A stretch of DNA of 64,000 nt from Zantedeschia hybrid cultivar (lineage: Eukaryota > Streptophyta > Magnoliopsida > Alismatales > Araceae). The stretch is taken from the NCBI GenBank assembly GCA_030544215.1, contig JARZZO010000016.1, positions 55,903,501-55,967,500 of the forward strand, in the 5' to 3' direction. The notes under the pieces were generated by a model. The model was not told where the DNA came from and did no database searches. It saw only the letters and a program-made list of their open reading frames with translations. This document shows, one piece after another, positions 33,276 to 46,679 of this stretch. The stretch's first letter is position 1; every line of letters begins with the position of its first letter. The translations under genes and the position numbers were made by a program.

Positions 33276-33780
33276 TGCAGGACAAGGGGGAAGAAGAGGG
33301 AAGGAGGAGGAGGGAGAGACCTCCGGCGTCACGCCGGCAGCGGGATAATGGCCTTCGGCATCTCACCGTCGGCTAAGGATCACACCCTTGTCCCATCTCA
33401 GGACTCTTGGTTCTCCATCTCAGAGAAGCAGGGAAAAATCATCAAAATTCGTGCACAATAATTCATTAAACTTTAAAAACAGCCTTACATGAGTATTTAA
33501 AGAGAAACTGAACCCTAATGAGACTCATAACTAAGTAAAAGATTGAAATACCCCTAACCATAGTGAGTAGTGTGAAAAGCTCACCTAAAATTCCTGAAAA
33601 ATAAAAAAAATCCACAAATGGGCTCTAAATGGGCCAAATAAATAGTCCATGGATTTATCTAAGAATACCATATCCATCAAACAAGCTCTGGCGAGCCTCC
33701 AAACCACAATGAAGTTGAAATGGCTCTCTAACGACAATAAACACGCTCCATCATGGTGCATTGGTCTTGGATCCCCATCA
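33276..33780 (-). repeat. 3' LTR of the outer retrotransposon
   Basis: 505 bp. Minus-strand start TGATGGGGATCC, end CTTGTCCTGCA. Contains a TTTAAATACTC promoter-like block (plus 33493-33503) and an AATAATTCATT stretch. Clearly similar to the 63264 LTR but with many substitutions and small indels, so the insertion is old. Confidence 0.9.
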
Positions 33781-34330
33781 TTCTCCCCCGGTTTGAGAAA
33801 ACTCGTCCTCGAGTTTTGAAATGTGGCAATATCCATGGAGAGATGATGAGAGCAGCAAAGCAAGGAAATGATGCCACTGAGATCACCATGCAGAGGAGAG
33901 CTTCGCCTCAATGTGGAAAGTGCGCCTCAATATCACTCCATATGTGGTCGAAATCATACTGGCCAATAGTGTCTTGAACGATCTTCGGCCGATTGGCCAC
34001 ATCTTTGATTGTCTCTTCCTCCATCGGCTCATTTTAATCAGCCAAGAATGTGGAACCTACCTTAAAATGGACTTTAGGAGTCATGTTTGGCCTTGGTTCA
34101 GCATGGAGGATGTCGTCATATGCTTCCAACATCTTGGATTCGACCTCTTCAAAATACTTGTCTACTAGCATTGGATTGGCTTCATAATATATCTCTTTCA
34201 TTTGGTTTTCATACTCCTCAATCATTGTTGGGTAGGCCTCGTAAACCACCTCTTCGGTTCAACCAATCTCGCATAATAGCTCTTAATGTCACTCTTTAAC
34301 TTGATCCATTCAGGGTCTTCCTTTAATGGA
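33781..34330 (-). pseudogene. Polypurine tract and C-terminal pol remnant of the outer element
   Basis: Directly beside the 3' LTR the minus strand has the purine tract CCGGGGGAGAA (33781-33791). The frame entering it reads HISKLEDEFSQTGGE, and its stop codon is formed by the first three bases of the LTR. This LEDEF ending is usual for plant Ty3/gypsy polyproteins. Upstream (to about 34330) the frame is broken by several stops, and an alternative frame gives a 71-codon acidic stretch (34034-34249). 34330-34830 is non-coding, with repeated TACTATTCA/TGAATAGTA and ACTGTTCAC palindromic motifs near 34680-34760. Confidence 0.7.
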
Positions 34331-35149
34331 ACCTAATGCATGCTTGAATAGTTAGTAACCACCATCTTTGGAAGCGCATTGGAATTCTCGGAAAGCATGC
34401 TACGTAGTCGGAGACTCAAAGCTGACATGCAAATTGGGGCAGACTGGTGGTGGTGATGCACTAGATGATTTATTGTCCACAGATGGCGAACACGGGCAAC
34501 GATGTGGATGGATTGCGGTCGGCATACAGACGACACACTGGTGAAAAGAAAAACACGTTGGCAGTGAAGACAACAATCGACAGTAGGTCATCAAAGAAGC
34601 GACACGTTGATGGCACACCGGCGATGCGAACAACGTGTGAAATGGTGTGAAACAATATGAGTGGGGTAGCTACAATATTGTGGTATTGTTCACAATGAAT
34701 AGTACTGTAGATACTGTTCACCCGATACTATTCATGGTGAACAGTACTTCAGGTACTATTCACTGAGTTCAACCACAAGGGAAGAGAGAGATGTATGGAG
34801 AAGAAACAATAGCCATGGAATTTCGGGTTGGATCGAGTACCTGGATCGGGACCTGGCGATCCATATTCGATCCGGATCAGTCGATCCGTAGGAATCAGGC
34901 CGATCCTAGATCGACCTGCTTAAAAAATCCTTTAAAATGAATAAAAAATAAAAAATTATGAAAAATGTAAACATGTTATTCAATGAATGCACAATGAAAA
35001 TGAATACAAATCATGCACATCCATAAAAGAAGAACATTAAAGATGATTAACTCGTTAATAATTATTATTGCATACTAATTAAAAAGACAAGTTATGAAGT
35101 GTTTAACATGAAATTAATGAAAAATACCTTACAAAGATCACATTTGTAA

Positions 35150-36719
35150 TTCTTCATCATCTAGTTCATAATTTTGAACTGACGGTCTATAATCTGACTG
35201 TATATACTCTAAATACCTATAGCCAAATGAAGAGCTAGCGAGGTCTTCAAATCCCCTTTGAATACCTCGATCTGTGTAAGCTTGTTGGCTTGAGCTTTCT
35301 CTTATTTGTGCTGGAGGGACAAAAATGACATACTTAATAGGTGGATGTCCAGAATACCCCTCAGTGGTACTGCTGATGTCTGAATATGACAGTGTAGGGA
35401 GATGAAAAATGGGTGGATAAGAAGATCTATATCTCTAATTATATCTTGCCTGTCTCTGTTAGCCTCCATATCTCCCTTGTTGTCCTTGTCTTTGCCCTTG
35501 GCTTCCTTCAGATTGATTCGAAGGTGCGGTGTAATCTTCATATCTTAAAAAACTGCTTCCAAGTTCATAATCTCTTGATACTCCAGTATGGTTCTTGAGT
35601 AGAGTCATCACTCTTCACTTGCTTTATACGCCTATACGTTTGTTTCTCTATCTCGTACAAGCTGGTCAAATGAGGTGGTAAAGTTGGGGTGTCAGCAGGT
35701 GTCTCTCTAGTATGCCCAACTCTAGTTCTGTCTCCCTCTTGTTCTTCTTTAGACTCTTCCACTCGTTGTTTAGACCTTCTTTTTTATTTTTCTTTCTTTT
35801 GTCAAACCTGCTGGAGCTTTTGTCCTTTTTTCTTATTGGATCCGCCTGAGAAGCTGCTCTTATGAGTGTTGGCTAAGAGGCAGAAAGCCTAGCAGTCTTT
35901 GGCAGCGTGGCTGACTATCGATGCCTCTTAGGAAGAGATGCAAATGCTTTGCTTCTCTATGAAATTTAGGATCTCGAGCAATCACTCTATCTAATTCACC
36001 TTCTGTCCAACTCCGATCCCGAGGACCAAACTCAGGTACATCTCTTTCTGCTCTAGTCTCCACTCAAGCATGCACTGGGTGTTCTTCATTTAGCAGTTAA
36101 TCCACATCTATCAGCTGTATAGGCTCATCAACTGCCATGTTAGCAAACTCTATGAATCTTTGTCTTTTAAGCTTCTGCCTTTCTTGAATTTATTTGACCC
36201 TTAGGCGCATATTGTAGTGACAATATACCAACTTCTCCAACTTAGAAACACACAATATGTTACGAATTTTCGTGTGAATAAGACTAAATGTACTCTAATT
36301 TTTTTCATAATGGCTGGAAGAAGTGGTTTGACTTACGACTCTTACTACAATATATGCCAAATGGTTTGTGCCAGCTTGTCTGTAATTTATTTAGATTCAC
36401 CATTCACCTATTATAAACAAAAGAGAACATTAATAATTTATATTAATAATTAATTAAATTGAAGATTGATTATTATGTAATTAACTTGAAGTCGTCCTCA
36501 TTACTGTAGCCTTTTCATCATCTTCTTCATAAATTCCAATCTTTAGTTTAAATATCTCTATCTACAAAATATTAGTAAATGACAGGTTAGACCTCTACAA
36601 ACTCCTACTTTATGTGTCACCTCTATTAAGGCATCTATCTTTTTCCTCCGTAGTTCTTATTATTTTACTAATCACAGTCATCGTGCCTCGAAGGACCTCT
36701 CTATCATTGTGCACATTCT
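35150..36719 (-). pseudogene. H2 transposase C-terminal region
   Basis: Reading leftwards from 36719: DENVHNDREVLRG (last part of the DUF659 fold), then the hAT dimerisation motif HTKIRN...KLEKLVYCHYNMRL (about 36205-36275), then LIDVD, a stop, and LLNEEHPVHA with a charged tail (EFGPRDRSWTEGELDRVIAR, 35990-36030). Several stops and frame changes; not functional. It ends in low-complexity sequence near 35150, followed by AT-rich DNA and the GATCCG-rich region. Confidence 0.65.
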
Positions 36720-38057
36720 CATCATACCAAAGTTTGCCGTATCGTACCGGATCGGCTTGACTCGTATGAGTCGATTCGGATTTGGGCCGACCGATCCGGT
36801 ATGAACCGTCTCCGGATCGTAGCGACTCGGTGCGTATCGGCCCGGATCGCACTGGCTCGCAGCAATTCGGGCTGTGATCTGGCCCGATACATGCGGATCC
36901 GATACCAGCCGGCCCTAAAACCCCCCTTTCACTGGTTGTTGCGTTTATGTCTGAAAAAAAACGCAACAAACGAAGGACCTGCAGCCTTCCAAGCCCTTCC
37001 CCCTCTTCTTGCTTTCATTTCTCATGGCGATTTTAGGAGATCCAAGAGGTTTTCAAGATTTGAGGTGATTTTATTAGGAAGAAAAGGGGTTTTCAAGCTC
37101 TTTTTTGAACGTTTCATCTAGTTTGAATAAGGTAAGCTTCCAAACCTTAAGAAATTTTTATTTTTTTTCTTCTTTTCTTGTTGTTTGATGTTGTTTAGGA
37201 TATTAAAACATGAAGAATATGTAGATCTATTGTCTCTTTGTAATTTTGACATGAAAAAATTAAGATTTGTTCAAATTTGAGGTTGATTTATAGATGTTGA
37301 TTAAATATCAAAAAAATTACAGCGAAAATAAAAAAAATGATCTATTTATGTGATGATGAGCATAGATCTATGAGTTTCACATGTTCGGTGAAAATTTCAT
37401 TCAAAATTTTAGAGTATGAAGAATAGTTTGTTAATATGATTATTACAATATTAAATAAAATTTAAAATATAAAATAATTTATAAATTGTCTACTTTAAAA
37501 GTAAAACATGATTATATTTAGATTTATGTTTTAACTTTTAATTTTTAAACATAATTTTTTGTCTTAAATCTTATTTTTAAAGTAATTAATTAATTAATAG
37601 TTTAATATATTATTACTTAATAATTTTTAATTGTGATACTTATATACAAATTTTGGACATGCCTCAACTTATATTTATGTTCTTCGTGCACATTAAATTT
37701 AAACCCGATTCAATTAATTTATATAAAATTTTAAGTTTAATTTATTAATTTATTTTAAAAATTTAAAATTAAAAAAAATATTTAAATTAACATAATAATA
37801 ATAAAAAATCTTTTCATTTAAGGAAAAATTTAATAGCACTTCAAGTCATGTTTTTATAAATTTGTTCAATTAATATTTGTAATTTATTTAATTTGTTAAG
37901 TATATTTTATTAATTTATTTATTTTCTTATAAATTTTAAAAAGTAAAAAATCCTTTTAATGTAAGGATGATTTTAACAGCATTTCAAGTCATACTATTCT
38001 TACTTGTTCTTTAATGTATTTCTTTGTTCTTATTTTTCTTTTGTTTGTTGTCATTAG

Positions 38058-41000
38058 ATGGCCGCCCCACCCCTTCGTCGAGAGTCCAGAGACATCGGAT
38101 GCCAGCATGGGACCATGGTTGATGACAGTAGGTACAAGTTCAAGTACAACTACTGTCAGTATACAAGACAGGGTGGTGGTGTTTCTCGATTGAAGAGGCA
38201 CCTTGCAGGAGAAAAAAACTATTGGATATAATGAAGTTGTTGGCTGTAAAAATGTTACCCGGGAGGTCAGCACCCAGATGGCTCAACACTTGAAAAGTTT
38301 GAAGGAAGTGCGCTTAAAAAAGGCTGTAGACAAAGAGAGGGAAGAACGTATGATCTACGGAGTTGCTGGTGGGGGAGAAATGATGAAGGAGGAGGTTGGA
38401 TTGAGTCTGATGGTGATGATGATGTTCAGGAGGTACATGGACGTAAGCCTCCTTCTCTACGTACTCGACGAGTGCTGAAGCTCAGTAAGTATGAGTATCG
38501 GGAGAGAGAATTTATGAGAGCTCAGGGGATTCACTTTGAAGGGGCTGAGCAGGGTGTTGGTGGATCATCAGGTGCTGGTGGGAGCTCCTCTAGGGGGTAA
38601 GCTCAACCTAGGAGGAGTGTATCCTCCTATTTTACTAGTGGACCAGCACCTACAGGTCGGCCACAGAAGCACAAATCAAGCACTCCTGTTGAGGAGGTTG
38701 ATCCTTATATTTTTCCTAGAGAGCATGGGAAATAGACAAGGGTTGATGATAGTTATACGAAGAGTGATCCAAGATATATATTGGGAAGGGCTGTTGTAAA
38801 ATTTTGGCATCATGCAGACATCTCCTTTAATGCAGCAAACAACTCTTACTATTTCAGTATGATTTATGAAGCACAAGCTCAAGGGTTAATTGTTAAACCC
38901 CCCACTCCAAAAGAACTGACAGAAAAATATCTTGATGATGAGGTCAAGGAGATTAAGCAGTACATTGTTTCATTCAAGAAAAAGTGGGAGAAATATGGGG
39001 TTACCCTGATGTGTGATGGTTGGTCAGGGACCACCAAAAGCAGTATGATTAATTTTCTTATGTATTGTGACAGACAAGTGTTCTATCATAAGTCTGTGGA
39101 TGCATCCAATCAGATGTACATACAAGTGTTCTATCATAAGTCTGTGGATGCATCCAATCAGATACACAATCATGAATACATTATGCAACGATGGACAGTA
39201 TTGTGGAGGAAATTGGCGAGAAGTATATTGTCCAAGTGGTGACAGATAATGGCTTCGCGTACAAAAAGGCAGGAGAGGAGCTAATGCTCCGTAGACTTTA
39301 TTTGTTCTAGACCCCATGTGCAGCCCATTGTGTAGATTTGATGCTGAAAGAAATTGGATAGCTGGATACTGTCAAGAAGAGTGTTGTCAAAGTACAGAAG
39401 ATTACACGATACGTCTATATTATTATGTATTGAGATTGATGAGGGATCATATGCATGGTGAGTTGTTAAGGTCTGCCATCACAAGATTTGCCACCAACTT
39501 CATTGCCTTACAGAGTATGTTGAAACATGAAGTAGGCTTGAAGCAAATGTTTAGAAGTGACAAATTACTGCACTCTTCGTTTGCTGGGACAGGCAAGGGA
39601 AAGAAGATTGAAAACTTGATGAACAATAGTGATTTTTGGGTTAAGATAAAGCTTATTGTACAACTTATTGAGCCGTTATATGAGGTTTTGCGTTGCGTGG
39701 ATGGAGATCGGACACCAACCTTAGAGTTAATGTATGACAAATTGGAGGCTACAAATAGAAAGATACTTACAATCTCAAGAACGTATGTAGAGGAATTTTT
39801 GAAGATTATAGAAAGGAGGTGGGACTTCCAGATGGACAGAGAGTTGCATCTGACAAGTGAAAAATTTACATTTTATGACATTCGGTGATAATTTTTACTT
39901 TTTTAATGATGCTTGATGAGTGACACATTTTTATTACAACGTATTATCTCCATTCGACATTTCAGTACGCTCATACGTTAGCGTAGAATGATGACTTACT
40001 TGCAACTGTGACAATGGTGGTCAACCGACTTGTGGGTGATCCGAATGTAGCAGTAGAGGCAATTAACGAAATAAGGTGGTCAATTTATTCTTCTATCATT
40101 GCTTTGCATCTGCTATGCAAAGGTCTTAATAATGTTGTTAATTATATAGATGAAAATCTTTCGGGAGATAATAGGGACCTTTGCAGAGCCATTAGCGATA
40201 GTTGACCGTGAGAGATTTGATGTTGGTATAAAAAAATTATTTAAAAAAGAGTTCTATATATTGGTCTTTCTTTTTTTCATATCTTGATAGAAACTTCTAT
40301 TATTTGTTTTTGTAGCTGATTGTGGTTGAATTATGGGAAGTCTGCATAAAACTTGAGAAAGATAGCCATCAAAGTCTTGTCGCAGACTTCTTCCTCCAGT
40401 GGATATGAGCGAAATTGGTCTACGTTTGCATTGATACATACAAAGATTAGGAATCGGTTGTCACACATCTGCTTAGACAAGCTTATGTATGTCCACTATA
40501 ATATAAGGCTGATGATTAAACATTTGTAGCATGATGCAAAGAAGGGAAATGGTAATTATGATTTCATTGATCTTAGTTACCTTAGAGATGATGAGGATCC
40601 TATGGTTACTTGGGTTGCCAGAACAACAGATCGTGGGGAGCCAGAACTTGATGAGACATTAGATCTTGATGAGGGCCCTCGTCTAAACACCTTATTGGCA
40701 GCAAAAATATCAGCAACAATAGGCAGAGAACAATATGATGAATATATTGCTAGACAATGTTATGATCAGGAGCATGCGCAAGGTCATTATCAGAAGGTTG
40801 ACTTAAAGACTGATGATGATGATGATCAGTTGGTCACAAGGGGTAGGAGTAGAGTACCTCGGGATGATGATGCAGAGCGGGAGCGACTAATGCAGGGTCC
40901 TATACCTCAACGTCCTCCAGTTGCACTTGCACATCAGCGTCCTCTAACTACATTAGCACCTTGGCATCCATCCAGATCTCAGCCTGTACAGAGTGGAGTT

Positions 41001-42144
41001 ACACAGCGACAACTTTCTAGTCAGAGTTCACGTCATTCCAATATACGCCCTCCAACACGCCTCATAGCTGGTGTAGCCTAGAAGCAAGCAAGTGGCAAAA
41101 AAGTAACTTCAAAGGGGAAGAAGGGATGGAGTAGCATGAAGTCTCAGATGTCAAAAGTGTTAGGAGGATCCAAGAAGGGTAAGAAGAAGAAGGATACAGT
41201 CCCAAATGATCCACTTGACATTGCAGGCTTAGAACCACTAGATCCTAATGCTCAAGATAAGACACCATCTCCTTGTGATACTCAAATCTTAGAGAGTGGA
41301 TATGATTCATCAGCTGGAGATGATATAGATGATGGTGACGCGGGGGGTGGTGGAGGTGGTGGTGAGGGTGTTGTTGGTGGTGGTCGTGGTCTTAGTGTCA
41401 GCTATACTAGTGGGGTGGTCTTGGTGGTAGCTATGCTAGTGGGGGTTTGGGGAGGTAGGGTCCTTTTTACTGGGGAGCAGGATTTCACGCACGCTACTCA
41501 TGATACCGACCATGGAGCTCGTGAGCCAGATGACCGTGTAGAGGCACTACCTCGTACTCTGATAAAGGTTCTGTCTCGTTGGAGAGGACAACAGGTAAAC
41601 ATACTAGATCAGATGCACATTGATTCATTCTCAGATGATGAGTGTTATTATGATCCTGAGCCTGGCACCAGTACGGGTTGCACAACACGATGAGAGAGTT
41701 TGATGGGTTGAGCACACAAGATGAGAGAAGCCTTGGTGTGGGACAATATAGTTCTGATGCATCCAACTCTCATCGGCAGCCACAGACATGATATGAGAGT
41801 ACATCATCTTATAGTGGTGATCATTCGGTCTCAGGATACCAGCAACCAACATTAGTTCCGTATGGATATTCTACTTCAGATGCACATTTATATGGTAGTT
41901 ACAGTTATGATGAAGACGTACCTTATGTTCATGTAGTACTACGGCCAATTATAGCACACCGAGTGATGTGGCATATCAACATTACTCAGCAGAGTATTAT
42001 GAGAGATATAACTCCTATATGACTTGGAGCCAATATCAGGACTATGTGCTGTCCAACTATCAGGTTCAATTATTAAGAGATATTTCGATGGGGATTTATA
42101 GTTATGGCATGCCAACACAATATCTATATTGGGGCCATTATTAG
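38058..42144 (+). pseudogene. H1 transposase (BED finger, DUF659, hAT C-terminus), decayed
   Basis: Cut-and-paste transposase. An N-terminal BED-like finger starts at the ATG 38058 (YCQYTRQGGGVSRLKRHLAG); its first zinc cysteine is replaced by tyrosine (FKYNYC where FKCNYC is usual). The DUF659 region is at 38781-39240 (FWHHADISFNAANN, GVTLMCDGWSG), then CAAHCVDLMLKEIG near 39320, the insertion domain at 39316-39888, the dimerisation motif with LDKLMYVHYNIRL near 40470, an acidic tail, a Gly-rich stretch (41340-41400) and a Tyr-rich C-terminus ending at the stop 42142-42144. Frameshifts and stops occur throughout (for example after GEKNYWI and after EIG). A 48-bp in-frame tandem duplication lies at 39074-39169. 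Confidence 0.8.
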
Positions 42145-42282
42145 TATTTCATTCTTTACTTTTACTGTGATCTAACTATTTAGTCTCAATGTCTTTGTCT
42201 TATATTAATCATTTAATATGGTTTAATAGTTCAAAATTTCAAATGAAGATCATGTTGTTAAATTATTCTTTCAATTCTTATT

Positions 42283-42516
42283 TTGCAGATGCCACATAAG
42301 CGACGTCATCTGGCATGGGACCACGGGTACAGAGTCCCAGAAGATCGACGGATCTATTGTCTTTACTGTGGACACCTTATCAGCGGGATCCATCGTTTCT
42401 TGGAGCATCTTACAGGGATATGCAAAGATAGCATCCTATGTCCTTCAGTCGCTCGTGATGTCTGTGTACAATTTCAGCAGTTTTTGAGACAGGAGGAGGC
42501 ATCATCTACCATATAA
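42283..42516 (+). CDS. Second BED zinc-finger frame of H1
   Basis: 77 codons, with its likely ATG at 42289 (MPHKRRHLAWDHGYRVPED). It has the BED signature CLYC followed by IHRFLEHLTGICKD, so the C-x2-C ... H pattern is kept, unlike the first finger of H1. It continues past a stop into an acidic ending SSDDFDEDN near 42790, a typical hAT transposase tail. It may be an alternative last exon, a second small protein of the element, or the start of a second, deleted transposase copy. Confidence 0.5.
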   Translation: MQMPHKRRHLAWDHGYRVPEDRRIYCLYCGHLISGIHRFLEHLTGICKDSILCPSVARDVCVQFQQFLRQEEASSTI

Positions 42517-43250
42517 CTTACATAGCCAACAATCATGCCATCTACATCGTCGACTTGTCCATCGTCATCTACGTCCACTGGAGGATCTAGAGCGGAGATT
42601 GTAGATGCTGTGAGAATATTCTTTTTAGAGTTTCATGTTCTATCTACTGTTGTCCACACACCATCATTTGTTCATATGGTTAGATGTATTCAGAGACAAC
42701 CACATGTCCCACCTCCTACTTAGATTGAGTTAGACTTTGGTAGAGAAGATATGAGATCTTTTGCTTCTTCTGATGACTTTGATGAGGATAATTGAGTTAT
42801 TTTATCACTCATGTAGTGCATATGTCATATATAATATTATCTCTGGAAACTTATGAGTTTTCAGTGTTAATGCTTAAAAATTTATATTTAATCCTTCTAT
42901 GAGATTTAGTATGCCACTTTCTTTTGCAAATTGATGTTTCTTATATTAAATTCTTCTTAATTAGTATACTAGGGTGTCTTTTTTACATAAGTAAATATAT
43001 GAAATTGATATTTTCTTGTTAAATGTGACTCATAATCATTTGCCGTAATAAAAATATCAAGTAGAATTTATAAAACTGCATATTTATGTCAATAAATTGA
43101 AGATTTCTTTTCAAAAAAAAAAAAAAAAAAAACTTGAACCGGCCTGAACCGGACCGACTTGTGCGAGTCGGCCCGATCCGGATATGATCTGACTCGTATT
43201 TGACCGGACCCGATCCGATCTGGTACAATACAACAAACCTTGCATCATAT

Positions 43251-43498
43251 TGATATCTTGGGTTGAAAAAATATCTTATATTTATATTATGTTATTAGTT
43301 ATGAAAATAAATGTCCTCAACATTAATTAAATAAAATCAACTAGAAAAAGAATTAAACTAACCACCAACATAAAAATCATAATCATTTGTTATTAATGAT
43401 TTTCCACCACTTTTCATAAGTTTTTAGGTTCTTGGCCATCAAGTTCTCCTTAGCTTTATCCATTGTTTTATACAAGTATCCTATATCATTTTTATCAT
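43251..43498 (-). pseudogene. H2 transposase fragment between H1 and the gypsy element
   Basis: The minus strand from 43498 reads IGYLYKTMDKAKENL and YEKWWKIINNK before a stop near 43381. This is the hAT segment that normally joins the catalytic domain to the C-terminal part (pattern LY-MDRAK ... W-IID-RW). It continues the H2 sequence found right of the gypsy element. The remainder to 43251 is intron-like AT-rich DNA. Confidence 0.7.
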
Positions 43499-43503
43499 CA
43501 CCA

Positions 43504-45197
43504 TGTGGGTTTGTTTATTTTTATTTTTTCTTTTGGTTAGACTTTGAGAACTTAGGGTGAGCCTTTAGGGAGTCTAGAAATTTGGATCAGGCATGGATCC
43601 GTGAATTTGACCTAACCCCACTGACCTTGATCAATATTAATTACGCCAATCAATGATTGGTAACCTTTTATTAACCCTCAAGTGATGCCCTTTAGAATGA
43701 GTGAGGCACTAACACATTTAACCTTTACATCAATGAGTTAAGCCACAATTTAATGGAGGAATTCATTGTTTTATATTTCTTTTTAATGTCTTTGTAACTT
43801 GTGACATGATGCTTCTCTTAAGTCTCATTTGAGAACCTTAAATGATACTTTAAGGATATGGTCTCACGTGGTGTGTGTGAACTTGGGACCCTTAAAGGAT
43901 ATTAAAAAGATGCGTATTGAGGAGTGCTCCTTTATAATCCTTAAAGGATACTCTTGATGTTTGCTATCCTTTAAGTGCCTTTTAGGAACTGTAAAGATCA
44001 TCTTATTCAAAGGATACTATCTTTCCCTTTTAAGGTTCATTAAGTATGCGTTAAGTAAGTGTCAATGAATCCAATGCATAAAGAAAACCTTTGATTAGTA
44101 GGATATGGGAGCCACCACTTGGCCAAAGTTACATATGCATGAAAATTTGGTTATCCAAATGATATGGATGAACCATAATGATTTCGGTTACTTAAACGAT
44201 ATGAGTGAACCCCTTCGCACAAAAGTTAGGTCATTCAAATAATATGAATGAACTTCTTCATATTACATAGATTCATAGTTCAGGTCACATAGGTGAATCG
44301 TTCATTTGGGCCATTCATTCATTTTTAAACAAGTTTGGTCATTCAAATAATATGAATGAGCCATTTAATTGAAACAATTTTAGTCATTCAAACAATATAA
44401 ATGAACCATTCAAATAATACAAATTTGGTCATTCAAACGATATGAATGAATAATTTGATTAAAACAAGTTTGGTCATTCTAACAATATGAATGAACCATT
44501 GATTTTTCTCAATTACAATCTTTGGCATAATAAATTACAAGGAAATAATAAATTAATAAGTTTTTTTAGAAGGTCCTTGTGGCAATTCGTGGCTTTCACA
44601 AGTTTTGTTCCACATCATCCTTGGGCAGTGTGCGTGGCCTTCTTCCCGCTTCTCAAAAGCTCCCTTTGCAGCAACGCCCCATTGGGGTATTTATAGAGGT
44701 GAGGGAGGAGGCCATCGTTTGAAGGGGGGTGGCTGCCCTTGGGGCCCCCCAACGGTGGCTTCCCTCCCATTTCTTTTGAATATCAATTAGCGGGAGAGAG
44801 AGAGAATGAGAGGGGGGGGGGTGATACCGCTTAACGATTGGATTGACCGGTGGGGGGTACCACCGGTTGGGGGGGGGGTGTGCCACCGATGGCTTCTCCT
44901 TTCCCTTCTGTCTTTTTTTTCTTCTTTCTTCTCTTTTTCTTCTTTCCTTTTTTTTTTTTGGCTTAGGGAACCCCACCGGTGGGGGGTGGCTATTGGTGGG
45001 TACCCCTCACCGGTAGCCCCCCTTTCTCTCCTTTTTTTCTTATTTTTCTTCTTTCTATCTCTCTCTTCCTCACCCACTGGTGGTGGGTTCCAAAGGAAAC
45101 AGTGGGGGTTACTTCTATTTTTTCCTCTACCCCTCTTTTTTTCTTTTGCTTACATGTCCAAACCAGTGGGGAGGGTTAAAAAAAAAATTGTTAAACA
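43504..45197 (-). repeat. 3' LTR of the gypsy element
   Basis: 1694 bp. It contains a run of imperfect GGTCATTC-AANNATATGAATGAACC units (44150-44500), GGGGTATTTATAG (the TATA-like block, near 44685), and GC/CT-rich blocks with many CACCGGTGG-like motifs. Closely similar to the 58594 LTR. Confidence 0.93.
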
Positions 45198-45639
45198 AGT
45201 GCCCCCCACAGACATGTGTAGGCGGCAGAGACGGAGGCATGCGTCCCATGCATGATTTGCTTTACACACTTCTGTTTGGTTCGTCACGTGCGATTGGCTT
45301 GTATTATCTCTGATCTTGGGATTTTTTTTCTTTGACTTAGGGCTCACATACGCTAGCTTTGTTCATTGGGACACCTCGGAAACGTCGTGCTCCACTCGAA
45401 AATTCTTCGAATTTCTTGGGAGTAAATCAATCTTTATGGGCCTTGAAGTGATGTCACCAACTGGAGTTGTGCCTTCTTTTGGGCTTTGCATAGTCCTGCT
45501 TCGAGTGTTCTAGTGAAGCAAAGGCATCCAACCAGACCCACATTTGCGACTTTTGAGTCAGACCCAACTGAATAATCTTGGTGGGTCATGACTACTGTCT
45601 TTTGGACTTTTGGAGTTTTTCTCTAGCTTCTTAGATGCA

Positions 45640-46440
45640 GCAATCGGTATCATGACCTTATGGAGTCTTCGGGCCTTCAAGGCTTGGGGACCTCTTTGGG
45701 AATATTTGGGCAACATCTTGTCTTTTGACACCTGTCCAGTTCTCGGATTTTAGGATGCGAACACCTCCTTCTGGCTTTTCTAGGCACATTATGCAAAGTG
45801 CCATGAACTGGCCAATGTTTTGAATATGGTTTACGAGTCACGCACTGCATTGACTCAACTTTGTTTCTCGCCTTCTAGCGACACTTGAAATTTTTCAGAG
45901 CACCAAGTACTTCTTTTCAGCTTTCTAGATGCACTTGATAGCACCCAAAGTATTTCGACTTTTTGGGGCCTTATGATTTTCATGACTTGGGGACCTCCTT
46001 GAGAATGTTTGGGCAATGTATGTTATCTTTCAACACTTGTCCGACTTCAAGATTTTAGGCGTTGACAACCCCATTTCGGCTTTTTCAGGCACGTTAGGAA
46101 GAGTGCCCTGAAGTGGCCAAATGTTTGACTCATGTCGAGTCGGTCTGGTTGGAAGTGCTTTGTCTATCCTTTGTGAGTCTCCTATTACGTCAACTCACTT
46201 TACTTCTCGCCATCCAACGACACTTGAAATCTTCGAAGTACCAAACACTCCTCTTCGGCTTCTCGGATATTCAAGAGTGTTCGAAATACCCTGACTTGCG
46301 TGGCTTATTATAGATGGCGTAACTTGTAAATGTTGTGCAATTTTGATTCTCTGTATTTTCTGACATTTGCTTACATTTCAAAACTTTTGGGTATGAATAA
46401 CTCCTGGCTTTTTAGGGCATTTTGAAACTGCCCCTAACTA
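45640..46440. repeat. Degenerate tandem repeat in the gypsy 3' region
   Basis: Two imperfect units of about 300 bp. Shared landmarks are CTTGGGGACCTC and TTTGGGCAA (45689 and 45982), CAYYTGTCC, GGCTTTTYCAGGCAC, CTCGCC...GACACTTGAAAT and CTTCTTTTCAGCTT-like blocks. Non-coding. A third partial unit may follow after 46270. Confidence 0.75.
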
Positions 46441-46679
46441 GTCGGAGCTAGGACCGTATCGAGCCGACCTTTGTGATTTCGCAACGATCCGCGGGCCTTC
46501 ATTTTCTTTCTTCGCACTTCAAACCCTTTAAGATGAATTGCTCTTAAGTCTTTCTTTGCTTTTGCTGGCTGAGGCATATGGCTTTCTCGACGACGCCTTT
46601 GGACAAGAGCATGACATAGACCATGGAGAGGCTGGAGACTAGTCTTGCTGTTTCTATGGGCTTTATATAGTATAGTGTC

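Larger units (their letters stand above)
36728..43242 (+). mobile_element. hAT element H1 (BED/DUF659 type), 6.5 kb
   Basis: Terminal inverted repeats: left CAAAGTTTGCCGTATCGTAC and, inverted, right CAAGGTTTGTTGTATTGTAC, extending to GATCGG with 5 mismatches in 28. The target duplication is 8 bp with one mismatch: CATCATAC (36720-36727) and CATCATAT (43243-43250). Subterminal regions are full of CGGATCGG/GACTCG motifs. Inside are plus-strand transposase remains (38058-42144) and a separate BED-finger frame (42283-42516). It sits inside H2: both flanks carry H2 transposase sequence on the minus strand. Confidence 0.85.
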
